Below are positions 1 to 6,797 of a stretch of DNA of 12,640 bases, piece after piece. The notes below the pieces were generated by a model. That model had not been told where the DNA came from. It was given only the letters and a program-made list of their open reading frames with translations, and made no database searches. The DNA comes from CALFXN01 sp937957815 (lineage in GTDB: Bacteria; Synergistota; Synergistia; Synergistales; Aminobacteriaceae): positions 1-12,640 of the forward strand of contig DAIQNX010000059.1 in assembly GCA_036788195.1 (NCBI GenBank). Reading direction: 5' to 3'. A program made the translations under genes and the position numbers. Numbering within the stretch: the first letter of the stretch is position 1; each line of letters begins with the position of its first letter.

Positions 1-116
1 ACGGGGTGGCTCGATCCCAGGCAGGCAGTCTGTCCATAGCCGCCTGAAGGCGAGCGGCGACCAGGGGCGGCGGGCGCGGGCGCTATGATGCGGCTTGCCG
101 GCAGGGATACCGCGGC

Positions 117-126
117 ATGATATCAT
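117..126. promoter_or_regulatory. Perfect 10-bp palindrome upstream of the GntR-family gene
   Basis: ATGATATCAT is a perfect dyad lying 34 bases upstream of the regulator's start codon. It stands out as A+T-rich in an otherwise very G+C-rich leader. Many GntR-family regulators bind short dyads in their own promoters, so autoregulation is a reasonable guess. No convincing -35/-10 pair accompanies it. Apart from this palindrome and a small hairpin at 41-52, I see nothing in bases 1-160 that I can support. Confidence 0.25.
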
Positions 127-160
127 TACCGCATCACAGCGCGACGACGGGGAGACGAGT

Positions 161-841
161 ATGCCGCAACGAATTGTCTTATCGATAGGAGAACAGATCT
201 ACCGGACGATCCGTGAGAAGATCATCGACAACGAGTACTCTCCGGGCGAGATACTCAGTATCGACAAGCTCGCGGAGGAGTTCGGCGTTAGCACGACCCC
301 GGTCCGGGAGGTGCTCTTCAGGCTCGAGGGGGCGGGACTCGTCGCGATCACCCGCAACAGGGGCGCCACCGTTTCGCCGATCAACCCGGATACGGCGCAT
401 GAGGTGTGGGAGTTCCGGCGCCTGCTCGAATCGTACGCGGCTCGATTCGCGGCGACGCGATGCGACATCGGACGGATCGTGGATGTCGAGCGGAAGATTC
501 TGGTCCTTCTCGAAAATGTCGGCGATTTCGAGCTCTACAAGGAAACCGACCGGCTGCTGCACAGACTTTTGTACGAAAACATGGGAAACCGGCTCATCAG
601 AGAATCTCTCGATACGCTGAGCGACCACGCGCGACGGATCCGCTACTTCGCAGAGAGCCTTCCGTTCCGCGAAGAGGTGATCGAGCGGGTGTCGCGGGAA
701 CACCTGAAAATCATAGAGGCGCTGAAGCGGCGCGACGCGGGAGCGTCGGAGGCCGCAGTCTTCGAGCATCTCGAGCACGCCGAGGAACGAACGCTCGACG
801 CGCTCGCCAGGAGTTCCTGCTCCGGCGCTGTCGACGAGTAG
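161..841 (+). CDS. GntR-family transcriptional regulator, FadR/FCD subfamily
   Basis: This is a 226-residue metabolite-responsive DNA-binding regulator. Residues about 10-72 form the GntR winged helix-turn-helix, with the recognition-helix signature VSTTPVREVLFRLEGAGLV at 43-61. Residues about 78-218 form an all-helical FCD effector domain. D130, H134, H181 and H203 occupy the spacing expected of the FCD metal/ligand-binding tetrad. I start at ATG 161 because GGGGAGA (149-155) sits at good ribosome-binding distance. An in-frame TTG at 95 would add 22 unconserved residues with no Shine-Dalgarno. Length is typical for the family. FCD regulators commonly sense carboxylates or amino-acid breakdown products, and this one sits just upstream of an amino-acid/oxoacid operon on the same strand. 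It is therefore a plausible regulator of that operon, which is inference. A strong terminator separates the two transcription units. Confidence 0.93.
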   Translation: MPQRIVLSIGEQIYRTIREKIIDNEYSPGEILSIDKLAEEFGVSTTPVREVLFRLEGAGLVAITRNRGATVSPINPDTAHEVWEFRRLLESYAARFAATRCDIGRIVDVERKILVLLENVGDFELYKETDRLLHRLLYENMGNRLIRESLDTLSDHARRIRYFAESLPFREEVIERVSREHLKIIEALKRRDAGASEAAVFEHLEHAEERTLDALARSSCSGAVDE

Positions 842-842
842 C

Positions 843-858
843 GATCCCGGACGGGATC
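843..858. repeat. Short inverted repeat just after the regulator's stop codon
   Basis: GATCCCG-GA-CGGGATC is a perfect 7-bp inverted repeat with a 2-base spacer, starting two bases after the stop codon. It has no T-run, so it is unlikely to terminate alone. It may help stabilise the mRNA 3' end ahead of the terminator at 872, or may be incidental. Confidence 0.35.
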
Positions 859-871
859 GGGAGAGACATGC

Positions 872-906
872 GGGGATCCGCCCTCGAGGGCGGATCCCCC
901 TTTTTT
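872..906 (+). terminator. Rho-independent terminator of the GntR-family gene
   Basis: A perfect 12-bp G+C-rich stem (GGGGATCCGCCC at 872-883 pairing with 888-899) closes a TCGA loop. One base later comes T6 (901-906) within TTTTTTATT. The loop is self-complementary, so 872-899 as a whole is a perfect 28-base palindrome. It lies 30 bases after the stop codon. It cleanly isolates the regulator from the operon that follows. Confidence 0.9.
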
Positions 907-962
907 ATTCTCCGAAAATCGCATTCCGACCGCTGACTTCCAGGAAAAGCGTCTCAATCCGT

Positions 963-1015
963 CATAATCGAATACAATATATTTGACATGATCGTTTTGA
1001 CGTGATACCGTATTC
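963..1015 (+). promoter_or_regulatory. Promoter/operator region of the aminotransferase-Kor-SucCD operon
   Basis: This stretch is the most A+T-rich part of the window. Two promoter readings are possible. One uses TACAAT (973-978) as the -10 with no good -35. The other uses a perfect TTGACA -35 (983-988), with only the weak TACCGT (1006-1011) at 17-bp spacing. Overlapping the -35 is a tandem pair, TTGACATGAT (983-992) and TTGACGTGAT (997-1006), differing at one base and spaced 14 bp start to start. The pair is flanked by GAATAC (970-975) and GTATTC (1010-1015) as an inverted repeat. Together these look like regulator-binding sites overlapping a promoter. The regulator is unknown; the upstream GntR-family protein is the obvious candidate. 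Confidence 0.5.
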
Positions 1016-1030
1016 CCGCTGTTCGACACT

Positions 1031-1046
1031 ATCCGAATCTTCGGAT
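1031..1046. promoter_or_regulatory. Leader inverted repeat abutting the operon's first ribosome-binding site
   Basis: ATCCGAA-TC-TTCGGAT is a perfect 7-bp inverted repeat. Its last base directly precedes GGGGAGGG (1047-1054), the Shine-Dalgarno of the aminotransferase. It could be a DNA operator or an RNA hairpin affecting ribosome access. It also contains most of the ATG at 1045, which argues against that ATG as the start codon. Confidence 0.4.
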
Positions 1047-1062
1047 GGGGAGGGAATTTCGA

Positions 1063-2262
1063 GTGAATTCGTTTTTATCTGATGTCATGAGTCAGATCAC
1101 CCCTTCGGCCACCGAGAAGACCTCGGCGCTCGCAAACCGGATGCGGCGCGAGGGAATCGACGTGATCAGCTTCGCTCAGGGGGAACCGGATTTCGATACC
1201 CCGGAGAATATCCGCGAGGCGGGATGCGGTGCGATCCGCGGAGGATTCACGCGCTACACGGATGTCCCCGGGATTCCGGAACTCAAGGACGCCATCGCGG
1301 AGAAGTTCCGGCGCGAAAACGGACTCTCCTACGACCGGGACGAGATCATCGCGAGCAACGGGGGAAAGCAGATTCTGTATCTGCTCTTCCGCTGCGTCTG
1401 CAATCCCGGTGACGAGGTCATTCTTCCGACGCCCTGCTACGTGAGCTATGCGGATCAGATCCGTCTCTCGGGCGGCGTTCCGGTGTTTGCGCCGACATCA
1501 GAGGCCCGCGCCTTCCGGTTGTGCGCCAATGACATCCGTCCGCATCTGAGCGCCAGGACGAAGGTCGTTGTCGTCAACTCGCCCAACAATCCCACGGGCG
1601 CGATCTGCACCGGAGAGGATCTTCGGGAGATCGCCGCGCTGTCGGAGGAGCGGGATCTTCTGGTGGTGACGGACGAGGTCTACGAACATCTGCTCTACGA
1701 CGGCGTCCGACACGTCAGTTTCGCGTCGCTGGACAGTGGCGCGAAGAGGCGGACGATCACCGTGAACAGTCTTTCGAAGACATACGCGATGACCGGGTGG
1801 CGCATCGGGTTCGCCGGAGGTCCGGCCCCTCTCATAGGAGCCATGTCGAAGCTCCAGGGGCACGTCTCGGGCAACGTGAACTCCGTGACGCAGAAGGCCG
1901 CGATCGAGGCGTTGCGGGGACCGCAGGACGCCGTCGAGGTCATGCGGACGCGCTACGAATCCCGGAGGAATCTGATGATGGAGCTCGTTGACGCGATCCC
2001 GGGGCTCCGTGCGGTCACGCCGCAGGGAGCCTTCTACCTCTTCACCGACGTCCGCGGACTGTACGGCAGGAGCTGGAAGGGCGGTGTCCTCGGGAACGAC
2101 ATCGACGTCGCGGAGTTTCTGCTCGCCGAGGCGCACGTCGCCGTCGTTCCCGGAGAGGCGTTCGCGTACGGCGGATTCGTCAGATTCGTCTTCGCGAAGG
2201 GCGAGAGCGTCATCCGGGAGGGGCTCGGGCGGGTCGCCCGGGTGATCGGAGCTCTCAGATGA
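1063..2262 (+). CDS. Class I/II PLP-dependent aminotransferase (aspartate aminotransferase-like)
   Basis: This 399-residue fold-type I enzyme transfers the amino group of an L-amino acid to a 2-oxoacid. Seen in the sequence: FAQGEPDFDTP at 37-47, NSPNNPTG at 172-179, the PLP-contacting TDEVYEHLLYDG at 203-214, the Schiff-base lysine K239 in SLSKTYAMTGWRIG, and the carboxylate-binding arginine R374. Length is normal for the aspartate aminotransferase I-gamma group. SNGGKQ (98-103) carries a lysine like one I recall being tied to side-chain carboxylate recognition in the Thermus enzyme; this hints at acidic substrates but is from memory. I choose GTG 1063: GGGGAGGG (1047-1054) is 8 bases upstream and the product begins like family members. 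The ATG at 1045 would bury the Shine-Dalgarno in the gene. Its stop overlaps korA as ATGA. Context says it feeds oxoacids to the oxidoreductase downstream. True substrate unknown. Confidence 0.93.
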   Translation: MNSFLSDVMSQITPSATEKTSALANRMRREGIDVISFAQGEPDFDTPENIREAGCGAIRGGFTRYTDVPGIPELKDAIAEKFRRENGLSYDRDEIIASNGGKQILYLLFRCVCNPGDEVILPTPCYVSYADQIRLSGGVPVFAPTSEARAFRLCANDIRPHLSARTKVVVVNSPNNPTGAICTGEDLREIAALSEERDLLVVTDEVYEHLLYDGVRHVSFASLDSGAKRRTITVNSLSKTYAMTGWRIGFAGGPAPLIGAMSKLQGHVSGNVNSVTQKAAIEALRGPQDAVEVMRTRYESRRNLMMELVDAIPGLRAVTPQGAFYLFTDVRGLYGRSWKGGVLGNDIDVAEFLLAEAHVAVVPGEAFAYGGFVRFVFAKGESVIREGLGRVARVIGALR

Positions 2263-3440
2263 AGGAACGCGGGAGACGCGTCCTGAGCGGCGTCCATTTC
2301 ATGATGGGGAACCACGCCGCTGTCGAGGGCGCGATCGCGGCGGGGTGCGATTTCTTCGCGGGGTATCCCATCACTCCGGCGAACGAGATCTCCGAGCGGA
2401 TGGCGTCCAGGCTGCCCGAGGTCGGAGGCGTTTTCGTCCAGGGAGAGGACGAACTGTGTTCCGTCTACGCGCTCTCCGGCGCGTCGCTCTCGGGCGCGCG
2501 GGCGATGACCGCGACGGCGAGCGCCGGATTCAACTACATGCAGGAGGGCATCGGCTACGCCGTTTCCGTCGAGGCGCCGATCGTGATTCTCGACGTCATG
2601 CGGTGCCGGGGGGAGAACTTCGCGACGCAGGCGGATGTCATGCAGCTCAAGTGGGGGCACAGCGGCGACTCAGAGTTCATCGTGCTCGCGCCCTCTTCCG
2701 TTCAGGAGCTCTTCGATTTCACGGTCCGTGCGTTCAACCTCGCGGCGCAGTACAGGACGCCGGTCATCGTGATGTCCGAAACTACGATCGCGCTGATGCG
2801 CGAGCGTCTCGTGATCCCGGAAAAGGATGCGATCCCGATCGTCAGGCCGCGGCCGGCGGCGCTTCCGCCCGAAGGCGCGGCATACGATCGTCCCTTCGCG
2901 GCCCCCGGATACGGAGTTCCGGACTTCGCGCGTCTCGGCGACGGGTATCGCGTGATCCATTCGCTGAACCCGCACGACGAACGCGGCTCGATTGAGTGGG
3001 ATCCGGACGTTTTCGAGCGCCTGTACGAGCGGATCTGCGGCAAGGTGCTGCGCGACCGGAAGGTCATCTCGACGACGCACGCCTTCCAGATGGACGACGC
3101 GGAGATCGCGCTCGTGGCGTACGGGAGCGAGGTACGCCCGTGCATCGAGGCGATGGACGCGGCCCGCGAAGCGGGCGCCAGGGTCGGCATCCTCAAGCTC
3201 GACGCCGTGTGGCCCGTTCCGGAAGAGGCGATCGCCGACGTGTCGCGTCACGTGAAGAAGCTCTTCACGGTGGAGATGAACCGGGGAAAGTATGCCGGCG
3301 AGGTCGAGCGCGTCTGCGCCGGAAGGTGCGAAACCGGGAGGATCACGCGAAATCGGGGGCTGATCCATTCGCCTTCGGAAATTCTCGCGGCGATCGGAAC
3401 GAGAGCGGCCTGTCCGGGGGCCGGGGAGGGACCACGATGA
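2259..3440 (+). CDS. korA: 2-oxoacid:ferredoxin oxidoreductase, alpha subunit (KorA-like)
   Basis: This 393-residue subunit belongs to a cytoplasmic enzyme that oxidises a 2-oxoacid plus CoA to acyl-CoA, CO2 and reduced ferredoxin. The N-terminal pyrimidine-binding domain carries GYPITPANEISE (35-46), and FVQGEDE (59-65) is the region contacting TPP. The stretch from about 126 to 186 (DVMQLKWGHSGD, then FDFTVRAFNLAAQYRTPVIV) is typical of KorA/VorB. A C-terminal transketolase-C-like domain starts near residue 280. One oddity is the segment after VMR (residues 116-125, CRGENFATQA). Classical KorA proteins have a GPSTGxPT loop here, so it appears shortened and rewritten. Start ATG 2259 overlaps the aminotransferase stop by four bases (ATGA), implying translational coupling. 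The 2-oxoglutarate label is the usual database name; branched-chain or other oxoacids are possible. Confidence 0.9.
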   Translation: MKERGRRVLSGVHFMMGNHAAVEGAIAAGCDFFAGYPITPANEISERMASRLPEVGGVFVQGEDELCSVYALSGASLSGARAMTATASAGFNYMQEGIGYAVSVEAPIVILDVMRCRGENFATQADVMQLKWGHSGDSEFIVLAPSSVQELFDFTVRAFNLAAQYRTPVIVMSETTIALMRERLVIPEKDAIPIVRPRPAALPPEGAAYDRPFAAPGYGVPDFARLGDGYRVIHSLNPHDERGSIEWDPDVFERLYERICGKVLRDRKVISTTHAFQMDDAEIALVAYGSEVRPCIEAMDAAREAGARVGILKLDAVWPVPEEAIADVSRHVKKLFTVEMNRGKYAGEVERVCAGRCETGRITRNRGLIHSPSEILAAIGTRAACPGAGEGPR

Positions 3441-4264
3441 CCGTCATCAATCCGTTGCGGCGATATATCAGGGGCGGACGACTGCCGCACTTCTTCTGCC
3501 CGGGCTGCGGATGCGGCCAGGTGCTCAATACCTTTCTCCGGGCAGTGGAGAAGACGGGGTTCGACCTGCGACATTCAGTGTGTATCGGCGGCGTCGGCTG
3601 CACGGCGCGCATTCCCGTCTACCTCGACTGCGATGTCCTTCACGGTGTCCATGGCCGGACGTTCGCCTGGGCGACCGGGATCAAGCTGCACCGTCCGGAG
3701 CTTCCCGTCGTGATCTTCGCGGGGGACGGCGACGCCGCGTCCATCGGCGGCAACCACCTGATCCACGCGGCGCGGCGAAACCTCGACGTGACGGTCTTCG
3801 TCGTGAACAATTTCAACTTCGCGATGACAGGCGGACAGGTCGCGCCGATGACTCCGGAAGGATCGGTGACGATGACGACGCCGTACGGAAGCGCGGAACC
3901 CGAGTTCGATCTCTGCAGGCTCGTCGCGGCGGCCGGAGGAAGCTACGTCGCGCGGGGAAGCACGACCGATCTCTCGGGGCTTCTCGGGCTCATGATCCGG
4001 GCGATCGGGCGCAAGGGGTTCTCGCTCGTCGAGATCCTCTCGCAGTGCCCGACGCATTTCGGAAGGTACGCTCTCGGGAGCGGCGACCCCGCGAAGACGC
4101 TCGAGTGGATGGATTCCAGGCAGATTTCGGCGGCGAAGGCGAAAGGGGCACTCCCCGATTCTTTGAAGGAGAAGTACGTCCTCGGCGAGTTCGCCGACGC
4201 GGAACGGCCGGTCTTCCTCGGGACGACCCGCTGCGGGAAGGAGGGTGGACGGAATGGGGACTAA
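3437..4264 (+). CDS. korB: 2-oxoacid:ferredoxin oxidoreductase, beta subunit (KorB-like)
   Basis: This 275-residue TPP- and [4Fe-4S]-binding subunit carries the catalytic centre where the oxoacid is decarboxylated. CPGCGCGQVLN (21-31) gives C21 and C24. C55 in GGVGCTARIP and C204 in LSQCPTHFGR complete the four cluster ligands expected in KorB. The TPP/Mg motif is GDGDAASIGGNH (97-108) followed by NNFNFAMTGGQ (124-134). Length is normal. ATG 3437 is chosen because GGGGAGGG (3423-3430) precedes it and it overlaps the korA stop as ATGA. The open frame extends upstream through korA, but only as an out-of-frame shadow. The 3' end overlaps korC by 11 bases. Together with alpha, gamma and the ferredoxin it should form the four-subunit Kor/Vor-type complex. 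Confidence 0.93.
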   Translation: MTVINPLRRYIRGGRLPHFFCPGCGCGQVLNTFLRAVEKTGFDLRHSVCIGGVGCTARIPVYLDCDVLHGVHGRTFAWATGIKLHRPELPVVIFAGDGDAASIGGNHLIHAARRNLDVTVFVVNNFNFAMTGGQVAPMTPEGSVTMTTPYGSAEPEFDLCRLVAAAGGSYVARGSTTDLSGLLGLMIRAIGRKGFSLVEILSQCPTHFGRYALGSGDPAKTLEWMDSRQISAAKAKGALPDSLKEKYVLGEFADAERPVFLGTTRCGKEGGRNGD

Positions 4265-4796
4265 AAGCGTGCGCTTCTGCGGTTTCGGGGGGCAGGGCGT
4301 CGTCCTCGCGTCCGTGGTCCTCGGCGAGGCGATCGTGAAGGGGCACGGGCTCCACGCCGCGCAGACGCAGTCGTACGGGTCGGAGGCGCGCGGAGGCGCC
4401 TGTCAGGCCGAACTCCTCTTTTCGGACTCGCCGATTCTGACGCCGATCCGGACTCTTTCGGACATTCTCGTCGCGCTCTTTCAGACCGCCTACAACACGT
4501 ACCGGGAACGGGTCGTTCCTGCAGGGCTCGTGATCGTCGACCGGGATCTCGCGCCGGATGTCCGAAGCGACGGAGTCGATCTCAGGCGCGTCCCGGCGAC
4601 CGAGACGGCCGTGTCGCACGGAAGCCGTATGGCGGCGAACATGGTCATGCTCGGGTATCTGCAGGCGGCCGCGGGGATCGTCACGCGGGAGAGCCTCGCG
4701 CAGGCGATCACGGACAACGCGCCGCGACGGTTCCTCGATATCAATCTGAAGGCGCTCGACGCCGGAATTTCGCTCGCGAAGGAGGGCATCCGATGA
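4254..4796 (+). CDS. korC: 2-oxoacid:ferredoxin oxidoreductase, gamma subunit (KorC-like)
   Basis: This 180-residue gamma subunit corresponds to the catalytic gamma domain fused to other domains in pyruvate:ferredoxin oxidoreductases; here it is a separate chain. Near the N-terminus is GFGGQGVVLAS (10-20), the glycine-rich signature of the family. TQSYGSEARGG (38-48) is the second conserved motif, which lies near CoA and the active site in known structures. I start at ATG 4254: AAGGAGGG (4238-4245) sits 8 bases upstream, whereas a GTG at 4245 would overlap the Shine-Dalgarno itself. The start lies within the last codons of korB and the stop overlaps sucC as ATGA, so the subunits are probably translationally coupled. 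Nothing is missing from the family motifs. Confidence 0.92.
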   Translation: MGTKSVRFCGFGGQGVVLASVVLGEAIVKGHGLHAAQTQSYGSEARGGACQAELLFSDSPILTPIRTLSDILVALFQTAYNTYRERVVPAGLVIVDRDLAPDVRSDGVDLRRVPATETAVSHGSRMAANMVMLGYLQAAAGIVTRESLAQAITDNAPRRFLDINLKALDAGISLAKEGIR

Positions 4797-5920
4797 GACT
4801 TCTCGAATGCCAGGGCAAGGAACTCTTCCGCGAGGCGGGAATCCCTGTTCCGAAAGGCTCCGTGCTCCCGCTCTCCGGGCCGGTCGCCGCGGAGTCGTAC
4901 CCTGTCGTCGCCAAGGCGCAGGTGCTTGCGGGCGGCCGGGGAAAGGCGGGCGGCGTGCGCGTCTGCAGGACGCAGGAGGAACTCCGCGAAGCGGCGCGCG
5001 ATATCTCCGCGCTCAGGATCCGGGAACTTCCGGTTCGGGGCCTTCTGCTCGAGGAAGCGCTCGAGATCGAGAAAGAGTATTACCTCGCGTGTCTCATCGA
5101 CGGCGCAGCCGGTTGTCCCGTCCTGATCGCCTCCGCCGAGGGCGGGACGGAGATCGAGTCCGTCGCGGAAATGACGCCGGAGAAGATCCTGAGAATTCCC
5201 GTCCACCCCTCCTATGGCCTGTCGGATTTCCATGTCCGGCGCGCGGCGCGCTTTCTCGGCTGCGGCCGGGAGCGGGAACTTGCGGATCTTCTGCGGAAGA
5301 TGCTGAAGGTCATGTCCGATTCGGACGCGACGCTCGTCGAGATCAATCCGCTCGTCGAGACGCCGAAGGGTCTCGTCGCCCTGGATTCGAAGATGAATCT
5401 CGACGATCACGCGTTCCGGCGTCGCCGGGACCTCTTCGAACGCCTCCACGCGGCGCAGGTGGCCCTGATCGGCTGCGACGCCGACCCTGTCGGCGAAGGG
5501 GACACGATCACGTATGTCCCGATGGACGGGACGGTGGGGCTGATCTCCGACGGAGCGGGCACGGGAATGCTCTCGCTCGACCTCATCGTCGACGCCGGGG
5601 GGCGTCCCGCGGATTTCTGCGAAATGGGAGGTCTTACGGACGCGGACGTCATGTATCGCGCGATCGATCGGGTCCTGTCCGCGCCGGGCGTGCGCAGCCT
5701 GTTGATCGTCCTGATCGGCGGCTTCGTGCGGATGGACGAAATGGCGGAGGGAATCGCGAGGTATCACGGGGAGCACCAGGAGCACGCGCCGTTCGTGGTT
5801 CGCCTGTGCGGAACGAAAGAGGCCGAAGGACGCCGGATCATGGCGGAGGCGGGGCTCGAAACGCGCGACGATTTGCAGGCATCCGTCAGGGAAGCCGTGG
5901 AACGTGCGGGGAGGGCATAG
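4793..5920 (+). CDS. sucC: Succinyl-CoA synthetase-like ADP-forming CoA ligase, beta subunit
   Basis: This 375-residue nucleotide-binding subunit converts acyl-CoA, ADP and phosphate to acid, CoA and ATP together with the alpha subunit that follows. Residues about 1-205 form an ATP-grasp domain with the SucC signature LAGGRGKAGGV (45-55) and the Mg-binding VEINPL (182-187). The C-terminal CoA-ligase domain carries ISDGAGTGM (251-259), where E. coli SucC has an asparagine in NGAGLAM. It also carries LIGGFVRMD (307-315), where classical enzymes read NIFGGIVRCD. That loop is reported to contact succinate, so the substrate may differ. The comparison is from memory. Start ATG 4793 overlaps korC as ATGA, with AAGGAGGG six bases upstream. 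It could be an ADP-forming ligase for another acyl-CoA made by the upstream oxidoreductase. Confidence 0.88.
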   Translation: MRLLECQGKELFREAGIPVPKGSVLPLSGPVAAESYPVVAKAQVLAGGRGKAGGVRVCRTQEELREAARDISALRIRELPVRGLLLEEALEIEKEYYLACLIDGAAGCPVLIASAEGGTEIESVAEMTPEKILRIPVHPSYGLSDFHVRRAARFLGCGRERELADLLRKMLKVMSDSDATLVEINPLVETPKGLVALDSKMNLDDHAFRRRRDLFERLHAAQVALIGCDADPVGEGDTITYVPMDGTVGLISDGAGTGMLSLDLIVDAGGRPADFCEMGGLTDADVMYRAIDRVLSAPGVRSLLIVLIGGFVRMDEMAEGIARYHGEHQEHAPFVVRLCGTKEAEGRRIMAEAGLETRDDLQASVREAVERAGRA

Positions 5921-5923
5921 GGA

Positions 5924-6790
5924 ATGGCGATTCTGATCGACGGGAACACGCGTCTGGTCGTCCAGGGGATCACGGGAACCTCGGGGCTTCTCCAGACGAA
6001 GGTCATGATCGACTACGGGACGAACGTCGTCGCCGGGGTCACTCCCGGCAAAGGGGGGCGAACCGTCGAGGGCGTGCCCGTCTACGACTTCGTCGGAGAC
6101 GCCGTCAGGGAACATGGCGCGAACGCGCTGATCAGTTTCGTTCCGCCGATGTTCGCGTGGGACGCGGCGCGGGAATCCGTGGACGCCGGAGTGGAGCTTC
6201 TCGTGCTCACGATGGAGGGCATTCCGCTGCACGACGCGACGAGGATTCTTGCCTACGCGAAAGAACGCGGAACGCGCGTCGTCGGACCGGGGACCGCTGG
6301 AATCATCTCGCCCGGAAAGAGCAAGGTCGGCGCGCATCCGGCCCGGATGTTCGCGCCCGGGGATGTCGGCGTCGTATCGAAAAGCGGCGCGCTTTCCTAC
6401 GAAATCGGCAAAACGCTCACGGACGCCGGGATCGGGCAATCGACGGTCGTCGCGCTTGGCGGAGGTCCGCTCTGGGGGACGACGCAGCGGGAGGTGATCG
6501 CTCTTTTCAACGACGACCCCGAGACACGGGTCATCCTTCTTCTCGGCGAGATCGGCGGATCGATGGAGGACGACGCGGCGGAATACATCGGGCAATGCGT
6601 CGAGAAGCCCGTCGTCGCGCTGATCGTCGGCCGTTCGGCGCCGAAGGGGCGTTCTCTGGGGCACGCCGGGGCGATCGTCACCGGATCGAAGGGGACCGCC
6701 GAGGCGAAGATGCGGCGTCTGACCGAAGCCGGCGTCACGATCGCCCGGACGCCCGCTGAGGTCGTCGAAACCATCGGGAAGATGAGGTGA
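5924..6790 (+). CDS. sucD: Succinyl-CoA synthetase-like ADP-forming CoA ligase, alpha subunit
   Basis: This 288-residue subunit binds CoA and carries the phospho-histidine. VQGITGTSG (13-21) begins the Rossmann CoA-binding domain and VTPGKGG (39-45) follows. Then come VSKSGALSYE (151-160), GEIGGS (208-213) with E209, and KGRSLGHAGAI (241-251) with H247, which matches the phosphorylated H246 of E. coli SucD. Catalysis should therefore be intact. Two places depart from classical SucD: GPGTAG (121-126) replaces GPNCPG, and GGGPLWGTTQ (179-188) replaces GGDPIPGSNF. The first includes the cysteine-proline turn near the thioester. Together with the altered beta loop this suggests a ligase with shifted substrate preference. 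Start ATG 5924 is three bases after the sucC stop, with GGGGAGGG (5908-5915) ahead of it. Confidence 0.9.
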   Translation: MAILIDGNTRLVVQGITGTSGLLQTKVMIDYGTNVVAGVTPGKGGRTVEGVPVYDFVGDAVREHGANALISFVPPMFAWDAARESVDAGVELLVLTMEGIPLHDATRILAYAKERGTRVVGPGTAGIISPGKSKVGAHPARMFAPGDVGVVSKSGALSYEIGKTLTDAGIGQSTVVALGGGPLWGTTQREVIALFNDDPETRVILLLGEIGGSMEDDAAEYIGQCVEKPVVALIVGRSAPKGRSLGHAGAIVTGSKGTAEAKMRRLTEAGVTIARTPAEVVETIGKMR

Positions 6791-6797
6791 CGTCCGG

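Noticed and set aside
1..39. Possible C-terminal end of an upstream gene (frame 1, stop at 37-39)
   Set aside because: Twelve codons with no recognisable motif, and the other two forward frames also end within 90 bases, so no frame can be preferred.
1045..1062. ATG at 1045 as start of the aminotransferase
   Set aside because: It would place the Shine-Dalgarno GGGGAGGG inside the coding region, and it overlaps the leader inverted repeat. GTG 1063 has ideal spacing and gives a typical N-terminus.
4490..6664. 724-codon open frame on the minus strand
   Set aside because: It lies opposite korC, sucC and sucD, which have full family motifs. Its translation is rich in Arg, Asp, Pro and His without recognisable domains, as expected for the antisense shadow of G+C-rich codons.
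4807..6759. 650-codon + strand frame spanning sucC and sucD
   Set aside because: It is an alternative frame of two well-supported genes, with an Arg/Gly-rich translation and no motifs.
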